From JAWXBR01 sp046595995 (GTDB lineage: Bacteria > Bacteroidota > Ignavibacteria > Kapaibacteriales > Kapaibacteriaceae): DNA of 7,036 nt. This document shows, in pieces, positions 1-5,999 of this stretch. A program made the position numbers and the translations under genes. The notes under the pieces were generated by a model. That model made no database searches and was not told the DNA's origin. It saw only the letters and a list, made by a program, of their open reading frames with translations. The stretch covers positions 1 to 7,036 of the forward strand of contig JBKJNB010000054.1 in assembly GCA_046595995.1 (NCBI GenBank), given 5' to 3'. Every line of letters begins with the position of its first letter. Within the stretch, counting starts at the first letter, position 1.

Positions 1-311
1 CCCCGCCGCCGCACAACCCTCGGTGTACGCGAATTGAGTCCGACGGACAGATTGCGATAACCGCACCGACTGCAAGCAAAGAGTACATCCTTGAACGTCC
101 GCTCGGCGGCGGTGAGAGCCGCTTACAACTGCGATGTCAGGCAGGCGCCGACGCAACATCAGTCTTCTGGTATGTAAACGATGCGTTTCTTACTGCAGCT
201 CCGCCCGATGGCGCAGTCTTCTTCGAGCCCGAAGGTGGCAGCACGGACATCACCGTTATGGATGACCGTGGACGCAAGTCAACGATTAATGTCGCGGTAA
301 AACATTGGTAG
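1..311 (+). CDS. pbpC: Penicillin-binding protein 1C, C-terminal end (partial)
   Basis: This is the last 102 or so residues of a protein that enters from the left edge; the reading frame begins at base 3 and ends at TAG 309-311. It opens with PPPHNPRC, like the Pro-rich P-x-H...C segment that precedes the last domain of PBP1C. The segment SVFWYVNDAF follows, and then a beta-rich tail with FFEPEGGSTDITVMDDRGR and a final VKHW. This matches the small BiPBP_C domain (PF06832) that closes PBP1C proteins. Members of the family are inner-membrane, bifunctional peptidoglycan glycosyltransferase/transpeptidases acting in the periplasm. The catalytic domains lie outside the window, so activity cannot be judged. 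The symbol comes from this terminal domain only. The gene converges on the SET-domain gene with a 33-base gap. Confidence 0.8.
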   Translation, partial: PPPHNPRCTRIESDGQIAITAPTASKEYILERPLGGGESRLQLRCQAGADATSVFWYVNDAFLTAAPPDGAVFFEPEGGSTDITVMDDRGRKSTINVAVKHW

Positions 312-323
312 CCCCAGAGCAGG

Positions 324-336
324 TGTTCTAAGAACA
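324..336. other. Short palindrome between convergent stop codons
   Basis: TGTTCTAAGAACA is a perfect 13-base palindrome centred on one A, in the 33-base gap between the converging stops of the PBP1C and SET genes. As RNA it could form only a 5-bp, 3-nt-loop hairpin on either strand, and no T-run follows in either direction. It may help form 3' ends, but as a terminator it is weak. Confidence 0.25.
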
Positions 337-344
337 GGCGTCCG

Positions 345-842
345 TTATATCCCCATTGCCCTGTGCATTTCATCACCGTAGTCCGTGTAAATCTCATCCC
401 CCACCTTGATGTTGCGGATGGCGACGATGTACACATGGCCCAGATCACTTACATACTCGGCGTTTGGTTTCTTACGTGAGCCATGATAATCGCACGCGTA
501 ACGTGCTACGCCCGAAGTCGTCTTCGCAGCATCAATCACATGATTGTCGTCGAGCGAGAGTCCGTACGAACCCATAGCATCCGCGCCGTACCGCTTGTCA
601 TATTGCGCAACGGTCAGCTTATCACCCGTGTACTCACAGATCTGTTCGTCTTTCTTAAACGGACGTTCTGCGAAGAGTCCAAGGCCGGCCTGCGGGATGT
701 TGCTCTTACGTACACTCAAACCCATTTCCGATTTGGTGTGGGGTCCGCAGTAAGGATGTGTAGTGACGGTCTTGCGTTTGCATCGTCCGTTCGGTCCGCG
801 ATATGCACACTGACGTGATACTTCAACTGAGTGTCGTTTCAT
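345..842 (-). CDS. Small SET-domain protein (putative lysine methyltransferase)
   Basis: This 165-aa protein is a SET domain with a short N-terminal Cys/His cluster (residues 12-35: C12, C21, C32, H35 in the pattern C-x8-C-x10-C-x2-H), which may bind one zinc. SET hallmarks follow in order: GLGLFAERPF (about 53-62), the core strand HVIDA (about 101-105), the pseudoknot segment ARYACDYHGSRKKPNAEYV (about 113-131), and GDEIYTDYGDE (about 148-158), whose last Tyr is the expected catalytic residue. SET enzymes transfer a methyl group from S-adenosylmethionine to protein lysine. Here the usual N-H of the R-F-I-N-H-S-C motif is replaced by C-D, so activity and target are uncertain. No Shine-Dalgarno is visible before this ATG. 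The frame stays open to another ATG at 872, which would add 10 residues; 842 was preferred because a -7-like element sits just upstream. The gene appears monocistronic. Confidence 0.8.
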   Translation of the reverse strand: MKRHSVEVSRQCAYRGPNGRCKRKTVTTHPYCGPHTKSEMGLSVRKSNIPQAGLGLFAERPFKKDEQICEYTGDKLTVAQYDKRYGADAMGSYGLSLDDNHVIDAAKTTSGVARYACDYHGSRKKPNAEYVSDLGHVYIVAIRNIKVGDEIYTDYGDEMHRAMGI

Positions 843-848
843 AGGGCG

Positions 849-856
849 CGAAGATA
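849..856 (-). promoter_or_regulatory. Possible Bacteroidota-type -7 element of the SET gene
   Basis: Read on the minus strand this is TATCTTCG, one base off the Bacteroidota -7 consensus TAnnTTTG. It ends 6 bases before the ATG at 842, so transcription would start at or next to the start codon and give a leaderless mRNA. That agrees with the missing ribosome binding site. No clear -33 TTTG was found at the expected distance, which limits confidence. Confidence 0.35.
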
Positions 857-872
857 CGGCGACTCCCAACAT

Positions 873-1016
873 TTACGCCCCACGGCGGAGTTTGCGACCG
901 CGATTCCTCGGTAAGGCATACTCGTCAAAACCGGGGTCGTCATATTACACGTCGTAAATCGCAATCTAAATTTGATGGGAATGCCAGTTTCATCAAAAGT
1001 CTGCATCTTAGCACGC
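873..1016. other. Gap between SET gene and stem-loop
   Basis: There is no convincing gene on either strand here. The stretch should carry the upstream control region of the SET gene (minus strand). If the adjacent plus-strand stem-loop is a real terminator, this stretch could also encode a small plus-strand RNA. No clear plus-strand promoter was recognised. Confidence 0.4.
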
Positions 1017-1058
1017 ACTCAACTTTGTACGGAAACTGTACGAACATTGAGTTTTTTT
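1017..1058 (+). terminator. Stem-loop followed by seven T (plus-strand orientation)
   Basis: The outer stem is ACTCAA (1017-1022) with TTGAGT (1047-1052). The inner stem is TTTGTAC (1024-1030) with GTACGAA (1038-1044), containing one G-T wobble. The loop is GGAAACT. Seven T (1052-1058) follow directly. It has the form of an intrinsic terminator read on the plus strand, yet the neighbouring gene is on the minus strand and its TAA (1057-1059) overlaps the T-run. Read on the minus strand the stem comes right after that stop but lacks a U-tract. It may still mark or protect the 3' end of the minus-strand mRNA. Confidence 0.6.
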
Positions 1059-3291
1059 ATGGCGTCACGACTACTTTGCCAACACTCTTTCCTTGGCGAT
1101 TCTCAACAACTATCAAGTACATGCCGCGCGGCAGTTCATCAACATTGATCTGCACATCTTGTGTGCTGCTCGGGCCAGGAAAAGGCAAAAGCAGTTGAGT
1201 GTAATTGCGCACAATGTTTCCATACAAGTCAACGAGGTATAGTCGCATTCCATCATCGATGGCTGCCGGGAAGCGACCTAAGGTCACTCTGACATTATCC
1301 GAAGCCGGATTTGGCTTGATCGAGCTTACATACAGATAGTCGTAATAGTCCTGCACTGAAGTCACGGGTGCAGTGCTTGGATTTAGACGGAAACCAGTGA
1401 CCTGGCCGTTGGCGAACAACCACGGATTCCCTTGGTTGTCAGCTACAACATAAGGTAGCGGCTGATCGCCGTATGGGCCAAACGCTGATGCTGGCAATGT
1501 TGTGTCGTAAACAATTCCCGCATACGTCACTGCAAGTAAGCGTCGCTGCAAAAAATCCCATAGGTATGCAGTGTCCTTTCTGACGAAAACGCGCAGGCCT
1601 CCAGACGTTAGAGGTATGGCAAGAATGTGCGTCACAGAATCTATACGTCCGTCAACATAATTCCACCGATGACAAACGAGGTGCGTGTATAAATCAGGAT
1701 TATACTTTGGGTCACTATCCGATCGCGCCGTGATACTCGTAACCTCATCTGGTGTACACGTGAACAGACGTTGGTGAAACCCTTGGGAAATGTCTGCAAT
1801 TGACGGCGTAATGGAATCAGCTAGGTTATCCAGATCAATTGCCCAAATGATCCCCCCTGCGTGCGCAAACATCGTCTTTCCGGATGAAATGACAGGGGTC
1901 ATTTGCGTGAGGTAATCCTTGATTATAGAGCTTTGCCACGTTAACCCTTTGTCCGTGCTGATGAGTAATCGACGAGCGATGGAGCGGCAGACGATGATTG
2001 AATCATTCACGACATCAATGTCATGAGAGCGAAAGTTCGAAATAGTAATGTATGCAGTGGTCCAGAGATCGGACCTGTCCTTTGTAAAAATGCCTTGCGA
2101 GCAAAACGCGACCTCAGGTCCACCGTTGAGATGCACATAGCGAATCAGCTGTAGCGCCTTTTCATGCGCGATCGGTAACACCATGATTTGCTCGGAATCA
2201 GTTGTGGGATACATGAGCGGTTGCATCCTACCATTGTACTTGACATCCCCGCAAAGGAAGGGCATGCCATTAGCGGAAAACGAAACACCGGACGAGATTC
2301 CTAGCGCCGTGTCTTGGTACCACCGCGCCCGTGTGATGGCACCTTGCCCGTCAACAACAGCAATGTGTCTATACGTGCTCAAGACCCATCGATCATCCTG
2401 CAGTGTGGCAAGGATAACGTCATCAACAACACTGTCTAGGTCACTTCTCTTTTCGATTGAGTCAGGGGTTACCACAACATACACACCCTTTCGAGGGTCG
2501 GCGCCTAACACGTGAAAAGTGCCCACAATGCCACGCTTACCGTTTGACTGAAACGCCGTGGCATTCGTAAGGCTTAGGAGTGACGATCTGTAATAGAGAT
2601 AATCGATGCTTCCGAAAGCCAAAGATGCCGTCCTAAGAATTTGGCTTGTGCGATAGTTCGCTGAAATGGCAATCGACCCATCACCAAGAAGCAGCAACCC
2701 ATCGACTGGACTATGCGATTCTACAGAATGAAGCACCGATCCGTCCAGTGTTGCGATGGTTATGTCTTTAGAATTCCACACGGCGTACACAATAGTGTCA
2801 CCGACAATCACGAACGAAGACACCTTGCTAACGCCAGCGTCAATACGACCAACAGCAGTGTCTACCCAAGAGACACCACTATATTGAAACAACGACACGT
2901 TACCATCGGACAACACGTACATTTTGTTGCCATCTACAAATGGCAGGCAGTCAAACTCACCAAGCAACTGCCACTGTGCATTTGACTCATCCAAATAGCG
3001 TATCCCGCCACCCGTTGAAGCGACCATCTGTACGTCGCCGACACGAAACAAATGAGCAACCAATTCTTTCGATAACGCATCAATGTGCGACGGTGTCTTG
3101 AGTGCGGTGTCAAAGACCATTAGTCCGCCTCGATCATGGTAGCTCACGTATAACTGGCCCCTGTGTAATGATTGTGATGCCGGAGCCAAAAACCGATAGT
3201 CGAGCAGACTATACGGACCGTCCACCAACTGCGCATTCGCGCAGATGGTGGACAGTACAAAAATTACTATTGCTGTGAGATACAGTTTCAT
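1057..3291 (-). CDS. T9SS-secreted probable beta-propeller protein
   Basis: This is a 744-aa exported protein. A signal peptide covers residues 1-20 (K2, hydrophobic core, cleavage at CANA/Q). Residues 653-744 form a type A T9SS C-terminal sorting domain: SSIKPNPASDNVRV at 656-669, YLVDLYGNIV at 685-694, and DELPRGMYLIVVENRQGK at 718-735 before the closing strand. The domain directs export across the outer membrane through the Por system, after which it is normally removed. The middle is beta-rich, with many short strands broken by D/G turns. It contains one textbook Asp-box, STDKGLTW (445-452), and a propeller-like DNQGNPWLFANGQ (618-630), so one or more beta-propellers are likely; no catalytic site was recognised. 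A good ribosome binding site, GAGGTG, lies 5 bases before the ATG. The gene follows the Cys-rich gene by 30 bases, probably in the same transcript. The passenger function is unknown. Confidence 0.88.
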   Translation of the reverse strand: MKLYLTAIVIFVLSTICANAQLVDGPYSLLDYRFLAPASQSLHRGQLYVSYHDRGGLMVFDTALKTPSHIDALSKELVAHLFRVGDVQMVASTGGGIRYLDESNAQWQLLGEFDCLPFVDGNKMYVLSDGNVSLFQYSGVSWVDTAVGRIDAGVSKVSSFVIVGDTIVYAVWNSKDITIATLDGSVLHSVESHSPVDGLLLLGDGSIAISANYRTSQILRTASLAFGSIDYLYYRSSLLSLTNATAFQSNGKRGIVGTFHVLGADPRKGVYVVVTPDSIEKRSDLDSVVDDVILATLQDDRWVLSTYRHIAVVDGQGAITRARWYQDTALGISSGVSFSANGMPFLCGDVKYNGRMQPLMYPTTDSEQIMVLPIAHEKALQLIRYVHLNGGPEVAFCSQGIFTKDRSDLWTTAYITISNFRSHDIDVVNDSIIVCRSIARRLLISTDKGLTWQSSIIKDYLTQMTPVISSGKTMFAHAGGIIWAIDLDNLADSITPSIADISQGFHQRLFTCTPDEVTSITARSDSDPKYNPDLYTHLVCHRWNYVDGRIDSVTHILAIPLTSGGLRVFVRKDTAYLWDFLQRRLLAVTYAGIVYDTTLPASAFGPYGDQPLPYVVADNQGNPWLFANGQVTGFRLNPSTAPVTSVQDYYDYLYVSSIKPNPASDNVRVTLGRFPAAIDDGMRLYLVDLYGNIVRNYTQLLLPFPGPSSTQDVQINVDELPRGMYLIVVENRQGKSVGKVVVTP

Positions 3292-3321
3292 GTGAACACC
3301 TCGTTCGTGGTTGTCCTGTGA

Positions 3322-4014
3322 CTAACTGCCGCAGAGATTCGTACAATTCGTTGGTATTGGAACTCCGGGACAGCCCGGGTTGAAATACGGTGCACACTGA
3401 AAATACAAACGAGGCTCCGATGTGCATGGATCGAGGTCGCTCGGATTGACGCATACCTGACACACACGAACACAAGCAACCTCTGAACACCAGCTAAGAT
3501 ACCATTCAAGGTACGCTGGCAACGGTCCTTCTCCATCTGGATCAACCCCTCGCGTTTTCCATTCTGCACAGGTTGCCGTAGAAAAGTCAATGCTAACATT
3601 CAACATGGTTGGACACGTCGGTATGCCACCAGGATTAGCGTCTCGAATAACAAGGTCTCGCAGGTAGTTGACAAGGAAACTCTCCGAGAACGGTGGCGGT
3701 GAGCCTGCAGGCAACCCCCAACATGTCTCATCAACTATCGCTGCATCGCGAAGCACGATCTGCATTGCACCACCACCCATCCCGACACAATACGTGATCG
3801 TAACAGCGCAGCACACTCCGTTGTACATCATCTGCCTGACAATCGTATGTGTGACTGAGCCCGCCGGGCAAGGCGGCTGAGCTTGTACCGGTAAAGCCAC
3901 TACTGCTATACCGATCATCAACACGATAGCTACCCTAGCTAGTTGAAAAGACGAAAGCAGTGTCATCAGCACAAACACGCTGTGACTGATTGATTTCTTC
4001 AAAAATGAGTTCAA
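3322..4014 (-). CDS. Secreted cysteine-rich protein, TTG start
   Basis: This is a 230-aa protein of unknown function. The start is TTG at 4014, chosen because GGAGG stands 6 bases upstream; the next in-frame ATGs (residues 17 and 33) are later. The N-terminus is long: KK at 6-7, then hydrophobic stretches and a signal-peptide core (about 29-43) ending in PVQA/QPP, with cleavage after about residue 45. The mature part holds 16 cysteines (49, 68, 69, 76, 98, 134, 149, 176, 181, 185, 188, 197, 207, 215, 224, 228). This even number suggests a disulfide-stabilised extracellular or periplasmic protein. The C-terminal third is densest, with CVRVCQVC at 181-188 and Pro/Gly/Asn-rich turns to the end. 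No sorting domain or lipobox is visible. It lies 30 bases upstream of the T9SS protein gene, so co-expression is likely. A role as a partner or substrate of that protein is only a guess. Confidence 0.8.
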   Translation of the reverse strand: MNSFLKKSISHSVFVLMTLLSSFQLARVAIVLMIGIAVVALPVQAQPPCPAGSVTHTIVRQMMYNGVCCAVTITYCVGMGGGAMQIVLRDAAIVDETCWGLPAGSPPPFSESFLVNYLRDLVIRDANPGGIPTCPTMLNVSIDFSTATCAEWKTRGVDPDGEGPLPAYLEWYLSWCSEVACVRVCQVCVNPSDLDPCTSEPRLYFQCAPYFNPGCPGVPIPTNCTNLCGS

Positions 4015-4022
4015 GTAATGCC

Positions 4023-4030
4023 TCCATGAA
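4023..4030 (-). promoter_or_regulatory. Ribosome binding site that fixes the TTG start
   Basis: On the minus strand the sequence reads ATGGAGGC followed by ATTAC and then TTG (4014-4012). GGAGG is the strongest Shine-Dalgarno match in the window and is correctly spaced for the TTG. This supports the rare start over the downstream ATGs. Confidence 0.7.
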
Positions 4031-4122
4031 TAGATGAATTCGAAAACAATGCACAGGACTGGTCGAGCAAAATTTGTTTCTTATGTCGCCTCATTCCTTC
4101 GTTACCAAAACCACGGACATAT

Positions 4123-4157
4123 GCCCCGCACCGGAACCCCGGTGAAAGGGACGGGGC
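4123..4157. other. Nested GC-rich stem-loop inside the operon gap
   Basis: On the plus strand GCCCCG (4123-4128) pairs perfectly with CGGGGC (4152-4157). Directly inside it, CACCGG (4129-4134) pairs perfectly with CCGGTG (4139-4144) around the loop AACC. The seven bases AAAGGGA (4145-4151) bulge on one side, so 12 GC-rich pairs stack in 35 bases. An alternative pairing, ACCCCGG (4136-4142) with CCGGGGT (4158-4164), could compete with it. A smaller inverted repeat, ATTGG/CCAAT (4182-4186 and 4192-4196), lies nearby. The element occupies the roughly 200-base space between the 67-aa and Cys-rich genes. No U-tract follows on the minus strand, so it is not a classic terminator. An RNA-processing or attenuation structure, or a copy of a dispersed repeat, are the main alternatives. 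Confidence 0.55.
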
Positions 4158-4222
4158 CCGGGGTACGCGCGGAGAATTACTATTGGATTTGCCAATGAAG
4201 ACGCTTGCATGACCGAGAACAC

Positions 4223-4426
4223 TCAACGGAATGGATCAATGACCTGTACACTTTCAGTAGCGGCGCCGTATTGTTGCCAGATGGACTCCTGTTGCGGAGG
4301 ACTCTCCATCACGCTACCAATTACCTGCTGATGTTGCGTTGAGTAAGAGTCGATCTGACCCTGGTAATAGGAGTTAGGCGCTGAAATGCAGCCTATCCAG
4401 AGCAGGATTGCTAAGAGCATCTCCAT
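4223..4426 (-). CDS. Small Gln-rich exported peptide (hypothetical)
   Basis: This is a 67-aa hypothetical protein, not recognised. It has an ATG start with AGGA 7 bases upstream. The N-terminus is hydrophobic (MEMLLAILLWIGCISA), like a short signal or anchor, but it has no basic residue before the core. A Cys at position 13 follows W-I-G, a poor lipobox, so lipoprotein modification is possible but doubtful. The rest (about 17-67) is polar, with 10 Gln in the whole protein plus Ser, Tyr and Glu, and ends VQVIDPFR. It looks disordered or extended rather than enzymatic. It is the first gene of the minus-strand run and faces the divergent promoter region. Short length and lack of a known family keep confidence moderate. 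Confidence 0.5.
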   Translation of the reverse strand: MEMLLAILLWIGCISAPNSYYQGQIDSYSTQHQQVIGSVMESPPQQESIWQQYGAATESVQVIDPFR

Positions 4427-4553
4427 TGTATTATCCTAAGTTTTGTGCGTGAATTACCCTCGCACTCAACTTCAGGTCTTACTTGCACGAAAACACCATC
4501 GCTATTAATTAACTTGAGACATCACTTTTTCACGTGGTATTGAAGGTTACTAT
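4427..4553. promoter_or_regulatory. Divergent intergenic control region
   Basis: These 127 bases separate the start of the minus-strand run from the start of the plus-strand helical-protein gene, so promoters for both should lie here. Visible elements are an inverted repeat GTGCG (4445-4449)/CGCAC (4461-4465) with an 11-base spacer, a perfect TTAATTAA (4505-4512) and a CACGTG (4531-4536). TTGAGA (4514-4519) followed by TATTGA after 18 bases is a weak plus-strand promoter-like pair. GAAGG 7 bases before ATG 4554 is a good ribosome binding site. No convincing TAnnTTTG was found on either strand. Confidence 0.45.
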
Positions 4554-5987
4554 ATGTTCAATCAAATGGTAGAGTATATCGATAGTCTAAAATCCATAGG
4601 AGGCAAGCGGTGGATGGAGGGTGGCTTACCTCTTGTGTCACTTTCACCTATAGAAAAGAATGCGATTCGGAAGCTGCAATCGGGACAAATAAAAGATGAC
4701 AATATGTTGGCAAAGGCTCTCTATGGGCCTTCTGCAAAAGTTGACAGTCGGTATAGGAAGCGCATAGGGCGTCTCGAAAACCGGCTCGTCGACGTCGTTT
4801 TGACGTGCACTCTTTCGGCGTCACTCGGGGAGCGGCGATATGATTCGATTGTTTGTGTTCGACATCTTGCAGTCGGTCAGACGCTACTACGTGCCAGCGG
4901 ATCGTACACCCCACGAATGCACCTGCTCGCAGCTCGCAGAGCGATGGTGTATCCGGAACTAATGTGGTACGCTCCACCCGTACACTTTGCGTTAGCGTAC
5001 TTCGATGCATTTAATGGGTGGGGTAAACGTGCGCGTCAAGAGCTTCTGCGAGGTCGCCGAGCGCTCGATGAGGCTGTACAGGTCCACACCCTACTCGACC
5101 TCTGGGTGCACGTCTCGATACCTATTCGGAAAAAGGCTGACAAGACTCTACGAAAACCAAAGGTTGAAGAGTCGCGTGCGCTTCTCACTACAATCGGAAA
5201 AGGCAAGCCATCGGGAGTAGTCGCTATGGCGGCAGCTAGATTGGCTACAACACTATCTCAATTGGAGGGTGATACGCAGCTTGCACTGCGCTGGTTGGAC
5301 CACTCACGCGCTGCGCTAACAAGCGAGTCTCGCTTTGACCAAGCGGCAGAGCGAGAGTACCACAACCAACGTGCATTCGTGTTCAATACAGCACATGACT
5401 ACACAAGAGGGATTGCAGCAGCGCAGGAAGTTGTAAAAGTGTGCTCCGCCAATTCCTCAGACTGGTTCAATGCCATGAATGTCTTATTGCACCTGCAATT
5501 GAAGAAGGGTGCATACATTGATGCGGTGAAGACGACCGATCAGATCATGCGTCAGAAGGGCTTCAGTAAGCAATCAACAAATTTGACCTCACGCATTGAT
5601 CGGGGGGCACTATACGCACGCGTACTAACACTTGATACAACTATCACGATTCGTCAAGTAAAAGCTCACAGGGGCTTTCCGCTCGACGTGCATGTATTGG
5701 CATCACTGGTGTACATTCGTCACGAACGAAAGACCGATGCAATCCGTTCACTGCTCGCTATAAAGAGCCATGTCGACCGCATAAAACCTCTGCGGAATGA
5801 TCGTGCGGTGTGGTTGCTATCGAGGCTGGCATACATGTATGCGAATGCCGAACTTTCACTACCGGCCTGTCGAAAGAATAATGTGTTCAACAAATACCTT
5901 AAAGAACTCGCCGACCTTCAAACATTGAACGCAGATCATACCGTTGTCTCGCCGTTGCAGATATGGCGGGCTATCATAGCAAAGTAA
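4554..5987 (+). CDS. Helical TPR-like protein of unknown function
   Basis: This is a 477-aa soluble protein, with an ATG start preceded by GAAGG at 7 bases. There is no signal peptide or membrane segment, so it is probably cytoplasmic. Residues 34-84 (IEKNAIRKLQSGQ ... LAKALYGPSAKVDSRYRKRI ... LVDVVLT) resemble, from memory, the N-terminal region of a set of Bacteroidota hypothetical proteins with a K-x-LF/LY...D-x-R...L pattern. From about 120 to 440 it is built of paired amphipathic helices, such as AMAAARLATTLSQLEGDTQLALRWLDHSRAAL-type segments (from 224) and ALAYFDAFNGWGKRARQELL (146-165). This suggests a divergent TPR-like superhelix, usually a protein-binding scaffold. It is rich in Arg and Lys. 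No catalytic motif was seen. It diverges from the secreted-protein run and converges on the TonB receptor gene with a 12-base gap, where no clear terminator is visible. Confidence 0.75.
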   Translation: MFNQMVEYIDSLKSIGGKRWMEGGLPLVSLSPIEKNAIRKLQSGQIKDDNMLAKALYGPSAKVDSRYRKRIGRLENRLVDVVLTCTLSASLGERRYDSIVCVRHLAVGQTLLRASGSYTPRMHLLAARRAMVYPELMWYAPPVHFALAYFDAFNGWGKRARQELLRGRRALDEAVQVHTLLDLWVHVSIPIRKKADKTLRKPKVEESRALLTTIGKGKPSGVVAMAAARLATTLSQLEGDTQLALRWLDHSRAALTSESRFDQAAEREYHNQRAFVFNTAHDYTRGIAAAQEVVKVCSANSSDWFNAMNVLLHLQLKKGAYIDAVKTTDQIMRQKGFSKQSTNLTSRIDRGALYARVLTLDTTITIRQVKAHRGFPLDVHVLASLVYIRHERKTDAIRSLLAIKSHVDRIKPLRNDRAVWLLSRLAYMYANAELSLPACRKNNVFNKYLKELADLQTLNADHTVVSPLQIWRAIIAK

Positions 5988-5999
5988 CAACATGATTGC

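Noticed and set aside
483..818. Plus-strand open frames opposite the SET gene
   Set aside because: They are antisense shadows of a clearly recognisable SET domain and have no domain of their own.
839..943. 34-aa minus-strand frame whose TGA overlaps the SET gene ATG (ATGA)
   Set aside because: There is no ribosome binding site, no recognisable motif, and the length is within chance expectation. It also runs through the proposed SET promoter.
2183..2985. Plus-strand open frames inside the T9SS protein gene
   Set aside because: They are antisense shadows of a long coding region with a signal peptide and sorting domain.
3209..3599. Minus-strand frames overlapping the Cys-rich gene and the start of the T9SS gene
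   Set aside because: They overlap two better-supported genes in other frames, with no usable start context or recognised domain.
4011..4226. 71-codon minus-strand frame as a protein-coding gene
   Set aside because: It has a TTG start without a Shine-Dalgarno, translation runs through a GC-rich nested hairpin, and there is no recognisable domain or signal. It is kept only as a finding about possible coupling.
5970..5980. GCTATCATAGC hairpin near the end of the 477-aa gene as a terminator
   Set aside because: It has only 4 bp, lies within the coding region, and no T-run follows on either strand.
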